Source: Cyanobacteria bacterium SIG32
GTDB lineage: Bacteria > Cyanobacteriota > Vampirovibrionia > Gastranaerophilales > Gastranaerophilaceae
DNA: 49,421 bases
Reading direction: 5' to 3'
NCBI GenBank assembly: GCA_015152455.1
Contig: SUTY01000004.1
Location: 1-49,421 of the forward strand
The notes beneath the pieces are model-generated. The model was given only the letters and a program-made list of their open reading frames with translations, was not told the origin of the DNA and did not search any database. The position numbers were made by a program, and so were the translations under genes. Positions within the stretch are counted from its first letter, which is position 1. Each line of letters starts with the position of its first letter. This document shows, one piece after another, positions 10,401-21,222 of this stretch.

Positions 10401-11846
10401 AATATTATTTATCCAAACGGTATAAAATTGAATAATTTTATTTATGAAAAACTAATTCCGTCGCAAAATAATATTTTGCATAAAAAAACACAACTTACCG
10501 CCTCTGGTTATATTGAAGTTCTATCAAATAGTGAAGTCAAATTTGATAATTTCAAAATTAAAACTCAAGAGCCGACTGATGCTAAAATCTTTAATATTAT
10601 TTTCAGAAAACCATTTATGAAACAAGGAATTTTTACATCTGATATTACATTAAACGGCAAATCTATAACTCCAAAAATTCTGGGAAAACTTCATATAACA
10701 AGCATTGATATGCCATTATTTGATGCGATAATCAATGATATAGATTTTGACTTCAAAAAAGATAAAATTTATTTGAATTCAAAAGGTATTGTACTAACAA
10801 ACAATCTAAACATTTCCGCTATAATCAAAAATAATCAACAACTTCCTTTAATATTTGAGGATATTAAATTTAACTTAGATAACCTTGACTTGAACAAAAT
10901 CACAGAAACTCTACGAGATTATGATGCTGATAGCGCACGAAATTTATCATTAAACAATACCAACAACTTTGTAGATCTTAACCAAATTATAATTGAGAAT
11001 TCTGAAATATCAGCAGGTAATATAAAAATTAAAAATTTAGAAGCTGACGATTTTCTGGCGCACGTTAACTTGAATGAAAAAATGCAAGTTAATGTAGAAG
11101 ATTTTAAATTCAAAACAGCAGAAGGAGAAATAAAAGGTAATATAAAATATAACTTATTAAACCACCTTGTTAATCTTTCAATGAACGTAAAGGATACTAA
11201 TGCTCAAATTATCGCAGAAACTCTGTTTGGATTAAAAGGTCAAATTTATGGAATTGTAACTGGAGATATCAATTTATATTGCAACGGTAAATCTCAAGAC
11301 TTATGTACACAGACACTTGGAGGAAATGGTAACTTTTCTGTTCAAAACGGTAAGATGCCAAAACTTGGATCGTTAGAATACCTTTTAAAAGCTGGAAATC
11401 TTGTAAAAAGTGGGCTCACAGGGCTTTCAATAAATGGGATTATTGATCTTATAACCCCTCATAAAACTGGGGACTTTGATAGCATTTCTGGCAATTTCCA
11501 CATATCAGAAGGAATCGCTGATAATATACAAATATACTCAAGTGGTAAAGAATTAAATATTTATGTCAAAGGTGCATATAATTTTACAAACCTTATTGCG
11601 GATATGCAAATTTTCGGAGCATTAACCAAAAACTTCTCAACCCTTTTTGGCAAAATCGCAAATGCTTCATTAAATACTCTATTCAACACTATTCCTGGCA
11701 TAAACATTTCTGAAGCGCCATCAATAATCACAGATGACATTAAGAAAATCCCAAATATCGAAGATGCTTCCAGAATGTTTAAAGCCGAAATTTATGGTGA
11801 CATAAACGGCGACAATTACGTAAAAAGTTTTAAGTGGTTAAAATAA
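7440..11846 (+). CDS. AsmA/TamB/DUF3971-type large envelope protein
   Basis: N-terminal TM, long repetitive beta-rich sequence, C-terminal AsmA-like region. Confidence 0.75.
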   Translation: MNNRKKSLICITILTFFYGLYYWGIPAFINIEKRINSIETKIQEKTGVRISIEQPHIKMGHIPAVWFMAENIAVLNDDNSKAVNLEHSAIKIHLLPLLAGKIHIGNFSSDKIDINLIYTTNNKLQIGQYSLPQIPKTKLTLNKAYLRIGNYKINLDDQKQNKNILLDGSFLTLDEFKNNKRIKLATFAKLYVNKRASDIMADVDIKLPFSKITENQFKINGRINNLNLADFSDYVKAIPNSKIQSLSGNVNLVANTISKHNNQKNIFSQLTIENLNISQENPAKSIYCKDILNIKTDVDTIKNGLNIQNMNISSKGINLDINGEITNLDTKTPAINTNININNSRSESFIPLLPGEKDILEEIDFLALKKFPLYGDVKGFLQIKGKTDTPNIDGSLKIANAYLIKPLPHNTPLAKIDLEFKDTKIFFKADVPAPFNQKVTVTGHQDLYNQKLAEVEVKTSDKINLKIAQEVLNPLHEILKFYLGPLPIMDIDGVGNVDLKITGNRKNPHAWGNINFNNATAEFKGINNLVAHNVNGGLNFDDQNIKIDLINAIVNNKPMTINGTASILGDFDIKILSKQQDLNNLLIIIKTSPLLNEIQKLLTPLKSAKGNVDLALNLNGNISDLNNIVFNKNIFAKGNLNLNSNSITIQNIPVSNITGQIKFDNLKANLNLLSNLNNSLIKITGDIDEENTNLKINSDKFILKDGIKLFNFNLPFEDDLGKIQLSFDATYNGLTNEINPLGIYAKGKIGASKGSILSIGNTPFEIKNGQLKNVNIKGLFKNNPYNINLTIANIFSDKQLINGNFNFNKINLENIKDVIKYFGLKDIKDLYGFITLSGQIHNNYIFADANLDDISFEYIPEKLPIKIASGKIKLKKDTLVLNKVNSTLGEMPVFADGSIFNLDKKPTLNIYVNAKPTQKFIDQHFNNKAVYPIKLKGDINCSSNISGTLNALHNKTQLKLAENSSIYYMGATLGSVSDNQSSLITADNIIYPNGIKLNNFIYEKLIPSQNNILHKKTQLTASGYIEVLSNSEVKFDNFKIKTQEPTDAKIFNIIFRKPFMKQGIFTSDITLNGKSITPKILGKLHITSIDMPLFDAIINDIDFDFKKDKIYLNSKGIVLTNNLNISAIIKNNQQLPLIFEDIKFNLDNLDLNKITETLRDYDADSARNLSLNNTNNFVDLNQIIIENSEISAGNIKIKNLEADDFLAHVNLNEKMQVNVEDFKFKTAEGEIKGNIKYNLLNHLVNLSMNVKDTNAQIIAETLFGLKGQIYGIVTGDINLYCNGKSQDLCTQTLGGNGNFSVQNGKMPKLGSLEYLLKAGNLVKSGLTGLSINGIIDLITPHKTGDFDSISGNFHISEGIADNIQIYSSGKELNIYVKGAYNFTNLIADMQIFGALTKNFSTLFGKIANASLNTLFNTIPGINISEAPSIITDDIKKIPNIEDASRMFKAEIYGDINGDNYVKSFKWLK

Positions 11847-11848
11847 TA

Positions 11849-13471
11849 TTATTTTTTAGCCGTTTTATTGTCGTATTCTGCAACACCAGGGAACGAATCG
11901 GAACCTGTCGTTACTCTTGTAATCCAGTATTGAACTTTCGGAATAATCGTTGACAAGAACAGAGCAGAAACTGCAAAACCAGTACCCCAGTTCAATACAT
12001 TCATCTTCATATTTTTCTTACAAGCCTTTTCAAGCATTGCAATATCAATCTTGCCATCTTGCGCACGTTTGATAATATCTTTCACATAAGATTTTACAGT
12101 ATCTATCGTGCCATCTAGTTCACTTTGCGCAATAAATCTCATTGGATTTTTGTGATTAGGAAGTTCAACTTTAGTTCTAACACCATTTATAACTTCAGTA
12201 CGAGTTTCAGTACCTTTAGCAACAGTAAATACATTATCCCAGAAATCAGGATTATTCAATGCACCACCTTCAAACATTGCTTTAACTTGGCTTTCTGCAA
12301 GCATTGAAATACCTTCTTTTTGAGGTTGAAGTTGTGACATTCTCTTAGCTAATTCTGCATATTTATCATAATCTTCTTTGCTAAATTCCCTTCTTATAGT
12401 TTCTAAGAATTTATCCAAAGTAATTGCACCATCTTTAATTTCAGGCTGAACTTTTGACATTTTAGCGGTAATATCTTTGTTACCAAACATCATATCTTCA
12501 AAATCAGCAACTGAAACAGAGCCTTCTTTATGTCCCATTTGTTCCATAACATGTTGCATATAATCGGTAGTTTGTCTTGCACCAACAGGGTTTAGTCTGT
12601 CTTTATGGCCAAGCTGGAATTTGTTCATCACACCGTTAATCAATGGCATGCTGAACATATAGAAGAAGATTGATACAATATCACGCCATAAAATTTCAAT
12701 TCTTTCAGGGGTGTTTCTTGCACTAATTGCACGACCACCAGTTACACCAATATCTGTTGACATCAATTGCCAATAACTGTCGTTTTCCAGTTTGTTAGCA
12801 AGCCATAAGAATTTTTCTGCCCCTGTAAATGACGGATCTTTGTCTTTTTTGCCTGCAAAGTCTTCCATTTTTGGTTTTACAGGACTTAATAAGAAATCTC
12901 TTTCAATATTTTGTGGATTTTGTGTATTATTTTGAGTATTTGTATTATTTTGATTTTCTTGTTTTGTTTGATACATTCTTGTTATTCCTTGGTTTATTTT
13001 TGGAACAACAAAACCAACAAGAGCGTTTGCCATAACAACACTTGCCGCAACTTTTGTAAATTTGAATGCCGCAATTTTGTTTTTAGAAACAGCTTTTCCT
13101 GCTTCTCTTGCTTTTTTCATGTAATTTGCTAAAGGATCACGAATTGAATCTTTAACAACATCAAAATCAGTATCTTTCAACCCCATTAGCTTGCTTAAAA
13201 TTGTGTCATTAACTTTATTTAAGACTTTTACACCACCAAACCAGAATAATGCTCCAATAACTTCTTCTGTAAATCTTTCCCTGGACTCAATAAAGCCACC
13301 TCTTTTTTGTGCGTTGAGAGTTCTACCACCAGTAACAAAACATTCCAGCAGAATAACTGGAGCAAGGCTTTTAATCTCCATACCTCTAACAAATCTTTGT
13401 GCAGGAGTAAAATTTTTTACATTTTGTTTTGGGAGTCTTAAATCTACTGGGGAAATACTCATATCATACAC
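11849..13471 (-). CDS. lineage-type hypothetical membrane-associated protein
   Basis: 540-aa ORF with hydrophobic segments; family not recognised. Confidence 0.6.
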   Translation of the reverse strand: MYDMSISPVDLRLPKQNVKNFTPAQRFVRGMEIKSLAPVILLECFVTGGRTLNAQKRGGFIESRERFTEEVIGALFWFGGVKVLNKVNDTILSKLMGLKDTDFDVVKDSIRDPLANYMKKAREAGKAVSKNKIAAFKFTKVAASVVMANALVGFVVPKINQGITRMYQTKQENQNNTNTQNNTQNPQNIERDFLLSPVKPKMEDFAGKKDKDPSFTGAEKFLWLANKLENDSYWQLMSTDIGVTGGRAISARNTPERIEILWRDIVSIFFYMFSMPLINGVMNKFQLGHKDRLNPVGARQTTDYMQHVMEQMGHKEGSVSVADFEDMMFGNKDITAKMSKVQPEIKDGAITLDKFLETIRREFSKEDYDKYAELAKRMSQLQPQKEGISMLAESQVKAMFEGGALNNPDFWDNVFTVAKGTETRTEVINGVRTKVELPNHKNPMRFIAQSELDGTIDTVKSYVKDIIKRAQDGKIDIAMLEKACKKNMKMNVLNWGTGFAVSALFLSTIIPKVQYWITRVTTGSDSFPGVAEYDNKTAKK

Positions 13472-13545
13472 ACATACTAATCTGATAATGCTTTAAAATA
13501 CATCAAGTATTTTTTTTGCTTAATTTTACATATCCATTAATAAAT

Positions 13546-13566
13546 TGTTACACAAGTAGTGTAACA
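13546..13566. promoter_or_regulatory. palindromic hairpin TGTTACAC-AAGTA-GTGTAACA in divergent intergenic region
   Basis: 8-bp perfect arms, 5-nt loop. Confidence 0.4.
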
Positions 13567-13676
13567 TAAACAATTAATTAAGTATTGTTAAATTTTACAC
13601 TTATTAACAAGTTTTAATGGCAATAGTTTTTTTTACATGTTTTTGATATATTGAACGTGAAAGTGTAGATAGTCTT

Positions 13677-14492
13677 ATGAATATAACAGCAGTAAATTTT
13701 AATACTCCACAACGTTTCAACCAATTCCAATCGGTTGAAGGTTTAGGCGTGCCTAAGGCGCAAAACAAAGGTCCGTCTAAAAAAATAAAATATGCTGCGG
13801 CAACAGGATCTTTTATTGGGATGAGTACAGCCCTTGCACATATTGCAAAAAGACAGGGGTTTTCTCTTAATCCTAAAGTGATAAAAAATACTCCCATAAA
13901 AGATTGGGCTATATTCAAGATTAAAAACAACAACGGCAAAGCTCCACTAATGATTGAAGAAAAAGAAATTTTGGAACTTGCGACAGGATCAGTTGCAGGA
14001 GGATGGCTTGCAGGTGCAATGACAGATAGCAAAAATATGAAAGCAAAATGCAGAGAAGCATTAACGCAAATTGCAGGCAACGTTGCAGTTCCGGTAGCAT
14101 TTGTTGGTGCAACCGCAAGACTATATAACAAATATGAAAATCAAATTAAATCCGTTATGCCACAAGTAAAAACTCACGGTAAAAAATCATTAAAAATGTT
14201 AAATAAATTCTCTCAAGGACTTCCTGCTATTGCAATGACAGGCGTTGCTCTTGCCGCAGGTATAAAAGCTGGTAGTGCCGTTACAAACTTTATTAACGAA
14301 AAACTTTTTGGACAGAAAAAGCACAGAGATATAAAAGCCAGTGATTTTGCACCTCACGTTGATGATTTATGCTTGGCGATTACACTTATGGGGTCAAAAG
14401 ATTCAGCAATAGCTAATACTATCACCAGAAGTGTTCCATTATTTTTAACAGTCCCAGGCTACCAAGTAGGTAAAGCTCAAGAACCGGTTTAA
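13677..14492 (+). CDS. hypothetical protein with glycine/alanine-rich hydrophobic segments
   Basis: 271-aa ORF; N-term MNITAVNFNTPQRF. Confidence 0.6.
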   Translation: MNITAVNFNTPQRFNQFQSVEGLGVPKAQNKGPSKKIKYAAATGSFIGMSTALAHIAKRQGFSLNPKVIKNTPIKDWAIFKIKNNNGKAPLMIEEKEILELATGSVAGGWLAGAMTDSKNMKAKCREALTQIAGNVAVPVAFVGATARLYNKYENQIKSVMPQVKTHGKKSLKMLNKFSQGLPAIAMTGVALAAGIKAGSAVTNFINEKLFGQKKHRDIKASDFAPHVDDLCLAITLMGSKDSAIANTITRSVPLFLTVPGYQVGKAQEPV

Positions 14493-14493
14493 T

Positions 14494-16491
14494 TTATTTT
14501 TCTTTTAAAACTTCAGCAAAGTGAGCAAGTTTATCCAAAACAGGTTGAGCTTCTGCATAGATTTGCGATTTGAAATCTTGATCATAATTGTGTTCTTTCA
14601 CTTGAATATCAATTTTTGCCTGCAACGCATCATGTAATAGTTCAGGAATATTCAACGCCGTAGAATCGCCACTTGAAAGATTTTCATAATATTTGTCTAT
14701 AAAATCAGGCGATATTCTGGCTTTCCAATTTGACTCCAAATTTTGCCCTGGAACATTATAAACCACTTCTGTAATACCTAACAAATCATCAAATGAGATT
14801 TGGAATTTTGGTGTTGTCATCAATTCTGTAAATTTTGCTCTGACAATAGCTTTATCATCTTTATTATATAAATCTTCCAAAGTTTTTCTGAGTTCAACAA
14901 TATTAGCCCGTGTATCATCTTGATTCAAGTATTCAGCTAAATATCTACCATTCCAAGGTTGTTGTTTTCTTGTATATTCAACAACTTCTCCGTTATTCAA
15001 TTTTGCCGTACGTTTTAAATAATTCATTGCAGGGATATTATCGTGACTCCCCAGTATAAACCAATTTTCAGGTTCATACTTAACCATATCACTTGCTTTT
15101 GCCCAATCTAAGTTGGTAATCTTTGGCAATTGTTGTTCTGCATAAACCTGCTTAAATCTATCAGGCCAGCTGCAAATATCTTCCCAAACCGCAGAATTTT
15201 TATCTAAGCCATATTCTCTAAATGTTGGCAATACAAGTTTCTCAATTAATTTTGGATAATCCCAATACAAGTCATATTCCTGATTTGCATTTTGCGGATC
15301 TTTTAATTCTGAAATATATTTTTCAATATCTTTATTTTTTACATAAGTCGGATTTGTTATAAAATCGCTATCATGAGCATTTTTAGACATTAAATACGGT
15401 TCAACAAGCCCCATAACATGGTCAACCCTTAAATTTTCACAAAATTCAAGAGCAAAACTGATTTTTTCTTTTAAAAATTCTCCACCGATATTCAAATCAT
15501 AATCGCCATTTGCAAATATTTTTTTAGGATCAATAACAGGAATATGCCACCTTTGAGAAATTCCATTACCTTCAAACGCTCCCATTTCCCAATCATCTAA
15601 AAACGCATCTTCATATCGCCAAGCGTCCATTTTAGAACATCCTACTAACAAATCATTTATATAATCAAAACCACGTTCTTGACGCCAAACTTGATGTTCT
15701 TTTATTTGTTTTGTGGCAATAAATTGCTCAAATTTATACTGGTTTATTTCATCAACATTAGAATGATAAATTTCACTAAATCTTTCATCAGCTAAAACAT
15801 CACCTTTTCTTAAATCTGTAATCAATGTGGCATCTTTTTGATTTAACCAAGTTGTGTAATCATCAGTTCCGTTTTCTTTAGCCAAAACTTGAAATATACC
15901 TTCTTCTAAAAGGCGTTGGTTGTGTCTTTTTAAAAATTGACCATACTCTACTCGCAATTTAATTAATTCTGGTTGTTGAGTTTTCAAACCTGTCTTGAAA
16001 TTATTGTATGCTTCTTTTAATGCGATATCATACACTCTTTTTGATTTTTTAAAATCTGTTAATGAGTAATTCTTATTGTTAATTCTAGGTTCTGAAGTAA
16101 CACCCTCATATGTAGAACGGGACAAAATATTACCATATTTATCTGTCGTTAATTCTTTTAAATCAATAAACAAACGATTTTGTGAAAAAGCAGAAGATTT
16201 ATATGGCGAATTAACATCAGTTTCTAACAGTCCACCAGGTCCCAATTGGTTGCCATTGAAGCCATACAGTGCAAGGAATTTAATGTATTCTCTTGCTGAT
16301 TCACCATATGGTGAACCAATGTATGTATCACGCTCTACCGACGGAAAACAAGAACCATGTGTTATAACGGCACGCTCTTTAACACCTATCAGATCGTACG
16401 CTCTGTTGACAGTTGCTTGTAATTCAGGTTCTTCCTGTTTTGTTGGTTTCCTTTGGAAATTTACTACATTATTTATCCCTAAAATGCGCAT
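14494..16491 (-). CDS. malQ: divergent GH77 4-alpha-glucanotransferase
   Basis: SPYGESAREYIKFLALYGFNGNQLGPGG..NSPYKSSAFSQN, LRVDHVMGL, WFILGSHDN. Confidence 0.75.
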   Translation of the reverse strand: MRILGINNVVNFQRKPTKQEEPELQATVNRAYDLIGVKERAVITHGSCFPSVERDTYIGSPYGESAREYIKFLALYGFNGNQLGPGGLLETDVNSPYKSSAFSQNRLFIDLKELTTDKYGNILSRSTYEGVTSEPRINNKNYSLTDFKKSKRVYDIALKEAYNNFKTGLKTQQPELIKLRVEYGQFLKRHNQRLLEEGIFQVLAKENGTDDYTTWLNQKDATLITDLRKGDVLADERFSEIYHSNVDEINQYKFEQFIATKQIKEHQVWRQERGFDYINDLLVGCSKMDAWRYEDAFLDDWEMGAFEGNGISQRWHIPVIDPKKIFANGDYDLNIGGEFLKEKISFALEFCENLRVDHVMGLVEPYLMSKNAHDSDFITNPTYVKNKDIEKYISELKDPQNANQEYDLYWDYPKLIEKLVLPTFREYGLDKNSAVWEDICSWPDRFKQVYAEQQLPKITNLDWAKASDMVKYEPENWFILGSHDNIPAMNYLKRTAKLNNGEVVEYTRKQQPWNGRYLAEYLNQDDTRANIVELRKTLEDLYNKDDKAIVRAKFTELMTTPKFQISFDDLLGITEVVYNVPGQNLESNWKARISPDFIDKYYENLSSGDSTALNIPELLHDALQAKIDIQVKEHNYDQDFKSQIYAEAQPVLDKLAHFAEVLKEK

Positions 16492-16523
16492 AATGTTTTA
16501 AAATTCAAACAAAATATTTTTTG

Positions 16524-17996
16524 CTAAACTTCTCCTAAAATTTCCAACTTATAGTTACAACCAATTTCTTCATGTGCCAATACAACAATATTATTTATGT
16601 ACAAAGACAAAAGTCCATAAAATAATTGTCTGTAATCCATTGGAACCAACAATTTTGGACATTCAATTCCTTGTTTTTTGCACATTTTCAAGATTTTATT
16701 AGCAATATTTTCAGCAAATTCTCCGTCAATTTTCACAACAGAATCTTCACCGTCTTCACAACTTAAAAGAATTTCTTCAAAAGTTTCTTCAGACAAATCA
16801 AATACACTGATTGTTTCATCACCATTATCATATTTTCTGCAAATTTGACGAGATAAGGCCAACCTGATTTTTTTCAATATATCAGCTTTCACACTATCTT
16901 CTGCGTAATCATTAATTTTTTCAAAAATATAAATTATATCTTTTATCGAAACTTTTTCTCTAATCAAACTTGCTAAAATAAATCTCAAATCCGCAAGAGA
17001 AATTAAATCAGGAATGACATTTTCTACCAAGAATGGATTAAATTCATTCACAACTTCAATGTATTTATCCAAATCTTCATAGTCTAAAAGTTCATCAACA
17101 TATTTTATTGCAACATGCTCTAAAGCACGTGCAATATATTCAGAACCCATAATTCCCTGATACCAAAAATCTTTTGTTTTGTCTTTTTCAATCCAAACGA
17201 CTTTTTTGCCAGTTATTTTGTCAATATCATATATTGAATTTTTAATTTTCTTTTCCAATTTCAAATCATCTACATAAAACATCAAATGATTTGGATAAAT
17301 CAAAGACTTAAATACCTCTAAACCTCTAACTTTTATAGAGAATTCAAACGGATTCAAATAAACATCATCTTTAAAGATAATCTTAGGAATTACATATCCC
17401 AATTCTTCTGTCAATTTAAGACGAGATTTTACAGTTTCAGCAACCAGCTCTTCTTCTTGAGAATCCCTGTCTGCATCAACAAATCCCAACAATTCTTCGC
17501 TTAAATTAATTGTTAATTTTTCTTCTTTCAATTTGGCAAACATAACATCAGGTGATGTTGCTTTTGCTAACTTAACTTTTAATTCTTCCAGTTCTTTAAG
17601 ACCTGCCGAAATTTTATCGTTTAATTTTTTTCTTGATGCAGGATCAGCCCCATCTAATGCCAATTTAACTTTTGCAATTTTTTCTTTTTGGCTTCTTATT
17701 TTTGATTGAATTTCAAGACAACTTTCATAAGGAGTCAACTCTGGAGAAAGCATTTTTTCCATTTGGCTTTTGAATGTTGAAATATTAATCTCATCAGCCG
17801 TACCTGATTCTGAAACTGATTTTGCAGGAGCCATAAAAATACAATTATAAACAAAACCCTCGTCTGACTCGACTTCTTGCATACTGTATAATTCCCAACC
17901 GTTCTCTGACATTTCATTCAATAAATTTTGTAAATCTTGAACATCTTCTCCAGAACAAGTTTTTACAACATATTGCATTCTGTTTTTATTATACAT
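16524..17996 (-). CDS. hypothetical protein, DUF4177-like N-terminus
   Basis: 490-aa ORF; MQYVVKTC...NEMSENGWELYSM. Confidence 0.55.
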   Translation of the reverse strand: MYNKNRMQYVVKTCSGEDVQDLQNLLNEMSENGWELYSMQEVESDEGFVYNCIFMAPAKSVSESGTADEINISTFKSQMEKMLSPELTPYESCLEIQSKIRSQKEKIAKVKLALDGADPASRKKLNDKISAGLKELEELKVKLAKATSPDVMFAKLKEEKLTINLSEELLGFVDADRDSQEEELVAETVKSRLKLTEELGYVIPKIIFKDDVYLNPFEFSIKVRGLEVFKSLIYPNHLMFYVDDLKLEKKIKNSIYDIDKITGKKVVWIEKDKTKDFWYQGIMGSEYIARALEHVAIKYVDELLDYEDLDKYIEVVNEFNPFLVENVIPDLISLADLRFILASLIREKVSIKDIIYIFEKINDYAEDSVKADILKKIRLALSRQICRKYDNGDETISVFDLSEETFEEILLSCEDGEDSVVKIDGEFAENIANKILKMCKKQGIECPKLLVPMDYRQLFYGLLSLYINNIVVLAHEEIGCNYKLEILGEV

Positions 17997-18007
17997 ATTT
18001 TCGCTCC

Positions 18008-18778
18008 TTATTTTTTATCGTTGGAAATAAGAATTTTTATAGCTTCAATTGCCGTTTTTATCGCACTATCTGTATCATGAACTATTGGATTTTCCAAATT
18101 CATTTTTTCACGTTCCTGATTAGCCACCGCCAAAAACACTGAGCCTGTTCTTACTCTTAAAAAGTTTGAAACAACAAACAAAGCAGCTGATTCCATTTCT
18201 GAAGCCAGACAACCTAAACGTTTCCAAGCCTCCCATTTGTTTGTTAATTCATAACTTACAGGCATTCTATCAGGATCGTGTTGACCATAGAATGAATCTT
18301 TGCACTGAACAACTCCTGTGTGATATGTGTATCCTAAATGTTTTGATGCTTCCACAAGAGAATTTGCAATTTCAAAATCTGCAACTGCAGGAAATTCAAT
18401 AGGTGCGTATTCTTTACTTGTTCCTTCCATTCTAATTGCACCTGTCGCAATTACAATATCGCCACCTTTTACATTAATATCAATACCACCACAAGTGCCA
18501 ACTCTAATAAATGTAGTTGCACCGACTTTTACAAGTTCTTCCATTGCAATAGCCGCAGATGCTCCACCTATACCAGTTGATGTGACACTAACTTTTTCAC
18601 CATTCAAATAACCGGTATAAGTGACATATTCTCTGCGATCTGCAACCAATTTGGCGTCATCAAAATATTCAGCGATTTTCGCACAACGTTTAGGATCTCC
18701 AGGCAAAAGAACGTATTTACCAACATCCCCTTCTTTTAAACCAATATGATATTGTGTTCCATCTGCAGAATATTTCAT
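18008..18778 (-). CDS. udp: uridine phosphorylase
   Basis: [43 protein letters not shown]. Confidence 0.9.
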   Translation of the reverse strand: MKYSADGTQYHIGLKEGDVGKYVLLPGDPKRCAKIAEYFDDAKLVADRREYVTYTGYLNGEKVSVTSTGIGGASAAIAMEELVKVGATTFIRVGTCGGIDINVKGGDIVIATGAIRMEGTSKEYAPIEFPAVADFEIANSLVEASKHLGYTYHTGVVQCKDSFYGQHDPDRMPVSYELTNKWEAWKRLGCLASEMESAALFVVSNFLRVRTGSVFLAVANQEREKMNLENPIVHDTDSAIKTAIEAIKILISNDKK

Positions 18779-18787
18779 AACTTCTCC

Positions 18788-19246
18788 TTAATATTTACCG
18801 TTTTTAAGTTTTTGAATTACTAAATCTGTAATGTCCAAACCTCCAACAAAAATTACTCTGTAATCTAAAATAGCATCAAGTTTTTGATCAACCATTACAT
18901 CTTTTGTAGCTGCTTGAATTTTATTGTAGATTTGTTCTTCTTTAGCCATTTTTAATTTGATATATGCTTCTTCTTTTGCTTTAAATTCACGAGCAGTCAT
19001 ATCTTCAAAATTTTTCTTTTTCAATGGAGTATCCAAAGATTTGTATTGTTTTTCTTTATCAACCATATATTGTTGAAGTTCCAAACCTTTAGAATCCACT
19101 TCTTTCACCGCTTGAACTGCAAAAGAATAGTTTTCTTGAACTTTTTGATAATTAATAAAACCAACACCTGCGGCATCAGCTTTTAATGATAACGCTGCAA
19201 AAATAGCTAATGTAGCAGTTAACATTGTCATTTTAAAATTTTTCAT
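18788..19246 (-). CDS. OmpH/Skp-family periplasmic chaperone
   Basis: Signal peptide, VGFINYQKVQENY, helical; adjacent to Omp85 gene. Confidence 0.8.
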   Translation of the reverse strand: MKNFKMTMLTATLAIFAALSLKADAAGVGFINYQKVQENYSFAVQAVKEVDSKGLELQQYMVDKEKQYKSLDTPLKKKNFEDMTAREFKAKEEAYIKLKMAKEEQIYNKIQAATKDVMVDQKLDAILDYRVIFVGGLDITDLVIQKLKNGKY

Positions 19247-19263
19247 CTGAGTAATCCTCCTTA

Positions 19264-21222
19264 TTAATACATTATATCGCCTACACCAAAAGTAAAGTAG
19301 CCGTGATCTGATCCGTTACGTCCAGGATTTGTGAGTGGGATACCATAATCGATAGACAATGGTCCCATACCTGGCACATATAGTTTCAAACCTACACCGG
19401 CAGTAACTGCGTAAGATGGTCTGTCATACAAAGTATCTGATATTGTAGAATCAAAAACTTTACCTGCATCAACAAACGCAGTTAATCTTATGTTATTAAG
19501 AAATTTAATTCTTGTTCTATCAACAAACGGAATTGGCGTTGCAAATTCAGCAGAACCCATTACAAAAGCGTTACCAGTACCTACACCACTCATTTTGAAA
19601 CCTCTAATTGTGTAAGGTCCACCTAAACGGTAAGCCATAACTTCTGGCATATTATCTCCGTGAATTTTACCACCAGCTTTAGCTGTGAAAGATAAAGAAG
19701 ATTTTTTCGCAATAGGAATATATTGCTTAATCATACCTGATAACTTACCGTGAGTTTTATCAAAACCATCCAAACCGATTTCTTCCGTAAATCTCACGCT
19801 AGCCAAAGTACCATGTCTTGTAACAGTTGCTGAATCCCTTGTGTCATATATCAATGCAGGACTTAAAGACATAAATAAACCGCCTTCTAATTGTTCTGCA
19901 CGTCTGCTGATAGGAATATTATATCTGTTATACATGCTTGATATTCTATTGAAATCTCCTTCTTTAACATCAACATTTTCTACGCCCAATGAGAATGTTG
20001 CATTAGCACGTTTGTTCTTTTTTAATCTGTGAGCAACCGTAACTTCTGCTCCTAAACGACGCTCAATCGCCAAAGGAACTTGGTAGCTACCAAAATCTCT
20101 GAAGAAAATTTTAGACATCAAAGAATTATCTGCATTGAAAAAATATGGTTCAAAGAAACTCAATTCGGCCTGAATATTCATATGATCTTTAACAGATGCA
20201 TCATTTAACATAACACCTGTACCAACCAAGCCGTTCAATGCAAGTCTTTGGTTACGACCTCTAAAGTTGTTATCAGCTATACCCAAGGAACCAAAAACAC
20301 CAGTTACAGTATCAATACCACCACCTACTGAAACGCTTGCTGTTCTTTGTTCTTCAACTCTGATTGTCACATCATACATATCAGGATCATCTTCAGTCGG
20401 TTCAATTTCTCTTGTAACATCTTTGAATGCTTGTGTTGCATACAATCGAATTATATCTTCTTTTAAAACATTTTCATTATAAATCATACCAGGCTCTGTC
20501 AAAACATTACGTTCAATAACATAATCTTTTGTTTTTTCATTACCTTGAATCATTATTTTATTAATTTTGCCCTCTTTAAGACTTACGTTAATAGTACCAT
20601 CTGGGTCATCTGTTACTGAATCCACACGAGATAAAATATAACCTTTGGTCGCATAAATATCTTGGATATCATATATTGCTTGGTTAATTTGTGCAACATT
20701 TTGAGGCTTACCTTTCATTGGTAGTAAGCAATTTAAAATTTCTTCGGTTGAAACAACTGTGTTGCCTTCAATCGTGAAATCTTTTACTGGCAAGTTTTCT
20801 TCTAAAATGATTTTTAAAGTAACAGTTCCATCAGGATTGTTAACAGGAATAGCCTTCATATTTTCAGAAAAATACCCTAATTGATATATCGCTTTTAAAT
20901 CTGTTTGTACAATATCTCTTTTATAGGCAGAACCCTTTTGCAAAACCATTTTTTGTAAAATATCAACCGGATCAAGTGCATTCACGCCATATAATTCAAT
21001 TTCTTTTATAATTTTTTCTTCTTTTGCTGCAGCTTGTTCAACATCAGAATTTGCATGTAATTCCTTAGGTTGCGCCATTTCTAATGAATCTTTAACATCA
21101 GGGTCAATACTTTTATCGCCCCACAAATCCCCTATTGCTAAAGCATTTAGAGGAAATGCCAACATCAAAAATAGGGTTATTATAGATTTATAAAACTTTT
21201 TATATAAAATCAAGAATTGCAA
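19264..21222 (-). CDS. bamA: BamA/Omp85 outer membrane assembly factor
   Basis: POTRA repeats, C-terminal beta-barrel incl. YRLGGPYTIRGF and SIDYGIPL. Confidence 0.9.
   Translation of the reverse strand: MQFLILYKKFYKSIITLFLMLAFPLNALAIGDLWGDKSIDPDVKDSLEMAQPKELHANSDVEQAAAKEEKIIKEIELYGVNALDPVDILQKMVLQKGSAYKRDIVQTDLKAIYQLGYFSENMKAIPVNNPDGTVTLKIILEENLPVKDFTIEGNTVVSTEEILNCLLPMKGKPQNVAQINQAIYDIQDIYATKGYILSRVDSVTDDPDGTINVSLKEGKINKIMIQGNEKTKDYVIERNVLTEPGMIYNENVLKEDIIRLYATQAFKDVTREIEPTEDDPDMYDVTIRVEEQRTASVSVGGGIDTVTGVFGSLGIADNNFRGRNQRLALNGLVGTGVMLNDASVKDHMNIQAELSFFEPYFFNADNSLMSKIFFRDFGSYQVPLAIERRLGAEVTVAHRLKKNKRANATFSLGVENVDVKEGDFNRISSMYNRYNIPISRRAEQLEGGLFMSLSPALIYDTRDSATVTRHGTLASVRFTEEIGLDGFDKTHGKLSGMIKQYIPIAKKSSLSFTAKAGGKIHGDNMPEVMAYRLGGPYTIRGFKMSGVGTGNAFVMGSAEFATPIPFVDRTRIKFLNNIRLTAFVDAGKVFDSTISDTLYDRPSYAVTAGVGLKLYVPGMGPLSIDYGIPLTNPGRNGSDHGYFTFGVGDIMY

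Noticed and set aside
20267-20482. Antisense ORFs inside bamA, secA, portal and coat genes
   Set aside because: Shadow ORFs opposite well-supported coding regions; no RBS or homology support
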